Assembly: GCF_000287675.1 (NCBI RefSeq)
Contig: NZ_ALJL01000015.1
Coordinates: 1 to 64,000, forward strand
DNA length: 64,000 nt
Reading direction: 5' to 3'
Source: Lachnoanaerobaculum sp. ICM7
Lineage (GTDB): Bacteria; Bacillota; Clostridia; Lachnospirales; Lachnospiraceae
A program made the position numbers and the translations under genes. Below are positions 61,150 through 64,000 of this stretch, piece by piece. The notes beneath the pieces were generated by a model. The model searched no databases. It worked only from the letters and a program-made list of their open reading frames with translations, and was not told where the DNA came from. Each line of letters opens with the position of its first letter. Positions within the stretch are counted from its first letter, which is position 1.

Positions 61150-63183
61150 TTATTCTTCTCCCTCTCCGGCAGGTACTCCGGGAAGTCCGTTTCCGCCGTC
61201 GTTAGGTATTACTTCTTCTGTAGAATAGTTCTTTGACTCCTCTTGCTTTTGAGTATTACCGTCTGTAATACCCTCTGCTGTCGGGAATGCACTTACATCT
61301 ATACTTTCGTCTACCTTTGAATATATATTCATATATGGCAATACTTCAGTCATGATTTTTGAGAACAAAGAGCTTGCATATGCAGATCTTGCCTGATCCG
61401 CCACATGAGGAGTATCCACAAGAACATAGCATACAACTTCCGGTGCCTGTGCAGGTACGCTTCCTATAAATGAAACCAAATAATTTCCGTTTCCTCTGGG
61501 ATACTTCTCTGCAGTACCGGTCTTTCCACCGACATCATAACCCGCAACCGCTGCGGCACTACCTGTTCCTTCAGCCACAGTTCTTCTAAGCGCTTCATTT
61601 ATAAATGCAGTGGTATGTGCAGAAACCGTCTCTCTTACAAGCTCAGGCTCAATATTTTCTATTATTGCACCTTTTGAATTCAAAATCTGTTTTACAACAT
61701 GAGGTTGATAATATGAACCTCCGTTTACAACGGATGAATACGCAGCCGCAAGTTGAATCATAGTTGTATTATAATTCTGTCCAAAAGAGTTTGTTGCAAG
61801 ATCCGTTGCGCTTGCATTATCTGCAGTATGTATAAGTCCGCTTGTATCCGCTTCTCCCGGCAAATCTATTGCTGTCTTTGAACCGAATCCGAATACCTTT
61901 TGATACTCATAAAATTTCTGACTTCCTTCAGCTCTTGAAATATCCATCATGGCCACATTACATGACTCCATAATAGCCTCGGTAACATTCAATACACCGT
62001 GACCGTTTCTGTTGGCGCATCTTATCTTCCATCCGCCGACTTCTTCAAATCCCTTACAGTCATAGCTTTCATTGCCTGTTATAACCCCCTCTTCCATGGC
62101 GGAAGCTACCGTAAATACCTTTGACGGCGAGCCCGGCTCATATGTATCGCTGACAGCGTAGTTTCTCCATATATTACTGAGCGCGTCCACCTTTGCCTTA
62201 TCATCCATCTCGGCCTGCTGTTCAGGTGAGTAATAATTATTCAAATCTCTGGGATTATTCAAATCAAATGTTCTGCTGGTAGCCAAAGCAAGAATTTCAC
62301 CGTTATTAGGATTCATCACTATAGCCGCAGTCATATTTGAACCTGTAGAACTTTGCCATTCGGCAATATGTTTTTCTACAATCTTTTGGATATTCAAATC
62401 GATGGTCGAAACCACCTTATTTCCGTCTGTAGGATTTTTAATCACTCTTTCAAGAGACGATTCATCATTTAAATATCCGTATTCTCTGCCCGATACCCCG
62501 ATTAATTGATCATTGTAATACTGCTCTATTCCGGAATTACCGCTCAAATCTTCATTATTTGCAAAGCCTATAACATTACATGCACTTGAACCGTAAGGAT
62601 ATCTTCTTACATAACTTTCTTCAAACCAGATACCGTATACTCTTTCAGAGCTTTTACTCTCTTTGTAAGACTTATTGTACTCTTCTTTTTTTTCGTCAAA
62701 AGCCGTTTTTTGCTCATAACTTATATCTTTAGCATATTTTACATATGAGCTGTCCGACTTTTCTGCAATAGTACTTCTCAAATCATCGGCGCTGTATCCG
62801 AAAACTTCACTCAATATAGATACTGTAGCATTTAGGTAATCTTCCTGATTGCCGTTTATTTGTTTCGGATCGATTATCAAATTATAAACCTTTTCACTTG
62901 TGGCAATATATGTTCCGTTTCTATCAAGTATATCGCCTCTTTTGTAAGGTATATCTCTTGAATCATATTTTTGCTGTGACAAAATCTTCTGATTGTATTC
63001 CTTAGCCTTACTTTTTTGTAACATAAAAATCTTAAAAAACAATGCAGCGAAAGCAAGTATAATCATAAACAGGATGATTACAAGCCTTCCCTGCAAATTA
63101 TCTAAAGGATTGGAAGTACCTCCGTCCTTACCTTTGTTATTATTTCCCTTTTTATCTCGGGATATCTTCAAATTGTCTGACAT
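61150..63183 (-). CDS. ftsI: Class B penicillin-binding protein (division transpeptidase)
   Basis: Crosslinks peptidoglycan at the septum. The 677-residue protein has a basic N-terminus, one membrane segment (about 31-52), a dimerisation domain, and a transpeptidase domain with the active-site S-x-x-K as GSPSKVFT, S-x-N as ESCNVAM and KTG in GGKTGTAEK. Unlike SpoVD there is no PASTA domain; a short acidic, glycine-rich tail (VPAGEGEE) ends it. ATG 63183 has GGAAAG upstream and overlaps ftsL by 32 bases. Confidence 0.92.
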   Translation of the reverse strand: MSDNLKISRDKKGNNNKGKDGGTSNPLDNLQGRLVIILFMIILAFAALFFKIFMLQKSKAKEYNQKILSQQKYDSRDIPYKRGDILDRNGTYIATSEKVYNLIIDPKQINGNQEDYLNATVSILSEVFGYSADDLRSTIAEKSDSSYVKYAKDISYEQKTAFDEKKEEYNKSYKESKSSERVYGIWFEESYVRRYPYGSSACNVIGFANNEDLSGNSGIEQYYNDQLIGVSGREYGYLNDESSLERVIKNPTDGNKVVSTIDLNIQKIVEKHIAEWQSSTGSNMTAAIVMNPNNGEILALATSRTFDLNNPRDLNNYYSPEQQAEMDDKAKVDALSNIWRNYAVSDTYEPGSPSKVFTVASAMEEGVITGNESYDCKGFEEVGGWKIRCANRNGHGVLNVTEAIMESCNVAMMDISRAEGSQKFYEYQKVFGFGSKTAIDLPGEADTSGLIHTADNASATDLATNSFGQNYNTTMIQLAAAYSSVVNGGSYYQPHVVKQILNSKGAIIENIEPELVRETVSAHTTAFINEALRRTVAEGTGSAAAVAGYDVGGKTGTAEKYPRGNGNYLVSFIGSVPAQAPEVVCYVLVDTPHVADQARSAYASSLFSKIMTEVLPYMNIYSKVDESIDVSAFPTAEGITDGNTQKQEESKNYSTEEVIPNDGGNGLPGVPAGEGEE

Positions 63184-63658
63184 ATTCACTTTCCGTTTTT
63201 TCGTATGTTATAACCTGATTCTTCTTAGCATAAATCATACCCAACTTATTTGTAGCTACATCATATATATGATCCAAATCAACGTAAGTCGCAATCATAT
63301 TCTCCAGCGAATCATTTTCATTTCTCAACTTTTCAAGATTTGACTCATTTTTTTGTGTCTGCTTTATAGTGGAAGTCAACTTTGACTGTATTGCAATGTA
63401 ATTTGCACACAAAAACAACATGGCTATCATAGCTGCTGAAAACACAATAAGATAGGGGAAGTCCATGGATATTGCTCTTTCCCTGTTTTTTCTTATCATT
63501 CTGCCTTTTTTTGTTGCTTCACCTTCTGAAGACTTAGGTGCTTTTTTCGGAACGGCCGTTTCCACTTTTCTTACAACATTACCGTCTACATAATATTCTA
63601 TCTCTGTACCCTGCTTTTTCTTCGTTCCTTGCCTTTTTCTCTTAACAGTTTCTTTCAT
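63152..63658 (-). CDS. ftsL: FtsL-like septum protein
   Basis: A 168-residue bitopic protein in the FtsL place, between rsmH and ftsI. A long basic N-terminus (about 1-75, many K and R) precedes the membrane segment (FPYLIVFSAAMIAMLFLCANYIA), then a coiled coil (LTSTIKQTQKNESNLEKLRNENDSLENMI) and a short outer end. FtsL is poorly conserved in sequence, so the call uses topology and position. The cytoplasmic part is longer than in E. coli. Confidence 0.85.
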   Translation of the reverse strand: MKETVKRKRQGTKKKQGTEIEYYVDGNVVRKVETAVPKKAPKSSEGEATKKGRMIRKNRERAISMDFPYLIVFSAAMIAMLFLCANYIAIQSKLTSTIKQTQKNESNLEKLRNENDSLENMIATYVDLDHIYDVATNKLGMIYAKKNQVITYEKTESEYVRQFEDIPR

Positions 63659-64000
63659 TTAGACTCCCTTTTCAAATACTCTAAGTTTTGCACTTTTGGA
63701 TCTGGAATTTTCCTCCAGTTCCTCCTCACTTGGCAGTATCGCCTTTCTCGTAATAACTCTTCCCTTTGATTTATTCCCGCAAACACAGACAGGAAACTTT
63801 TTCGGACAAACACATGGTGACTCGGCTTTTTTGAATGCCTGCTTTACTATTCTGTCCTCCAAAGAATGAAATGTGATAACAGACAACCTTCCGCCCGGTT
63901 TCAATAAATCAATCATTACATCTAATGAATCGGTTAAAACCTCAAGCTCTTTGTTCAATTCAATCCTTATGGCCTGAAATGTTCTCTTTGCAGGATGCCC
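63659..64000 (-). CDS. rsmH: 16S rRNA (cytosine-1402 N4) methyltransferase, C-terminal part (cut by right edge)
   Basis: RsmH methylates C1402 of 16S rRNA with SAM. The visible 113 codons begin in [18 protein letters not shown] and go on through [57 protein letters not shown], the usual C-terminus. A cysteine-rich [13 protein letters not shown] replaces the more common CTCP region. The N-terminal SAM site is outside. The stop is directly before the ftsL ATG. Confidence 0.95.
   Translation of the reverse strand, partial: GHPAKRTFQAIRIELNKELEVLTDSLDVMIDLLKPGGRLSVITFHSLEDRIVKQAFKKAESPCVCPKKFPVCVCGNKSKGRVITRKAILPSEEELEENSRSKSAKLRVFEKGV

Overview
The window is an AT-rich, densely packed bacterial chromosome segment. 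Gene content and order point to Bacillota, class Clostridia, most likely family Lachnospiraceae. The signs are Gram-positive SOS boxes in front of lexA, AddAB instead of RecBCD, a Bacillus-like rimP-nusA-ylxR-ylxQ-infB-rbfA-nrnA-truB-ribF cluster, DUF1292 and YARHG proteins, a dcw cluster, and many short-spaced operons with GGAGG-like ribosome binding sites. The genus is not readable from the sequence alone; an oral Lachnospiraceae such as Lachnoanaerobaculum is a guess.

Layout. 1-430: start of a transposase gene running off the left edge, a hairpin, and a consensus promoter. 431-1751: operon of four small stress-type proteins (GlsB/YeaQ family, two tail-anchored helical proteins, CsbD). 1854-11664, minus strand: addA, addB, NADP-isocitrate dehydrogenase, a glyoxalase-family protein and serS. 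11852-20051: accessory stretch with a flavin-binding protein, a zinc-ribbon membrane protein, tRNA-Ser(CGA), a lipoprotein, a fused remnant of a response regulator and sensor kinase, a membrane protein, mnmA, and a pair of unrecognised genes built from one repeated domain. 20235-26206: cysteine desulfurase, then a methionine/folate block (homocysteine methyltransferase-MTHFR fusion, MetH without its activation domain, and that domain as a separate gene). 26411-29022: ssrA (tmRNA), lexA with two SOS boxes, rplS, and two small membrane proteins.

29046-40808, minus strand: nudC, pncB, a cysteine-peptidase-like protein, a DUF1292 protein, and the complete rimP-to-ribF translation cluster. Its leader carries a terminator-like hairpin. 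40955-41580: a vapBC toxin-antitoxin pair beside a 27-bp tandem repeat. 41688-47390: cell-envelope cluster (SH3 lipoprotein, two N-acetylmuramoyl-alanine amidases, zinc-ribbon YARHG protein, VWA lipoprotein). 47394-54258: metQ, metI, metN, pepV, prfC and coaBC, divergent from coaX through overlapping promoters. 55269-64000: dcw division cluster, ftsZ to rsmH (rsmH cut by the right edge), lacking ftsA, murG and murC.

Most of the window is housekeeping. The least explained parts are the repeated-domain gene pair at 18553-20051, the kinase-regulator remnant at 15493-15780, the small stress operon at 431-1751, the zinc-ribbon envelope proteins, and several candidate cis-regulatory structures (nusA leader, serS leader, dyads upstream of 28257, divergent coaBC/coaX promoters). 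No CRISPR array, prophage or biosynthetic cluster was seen.
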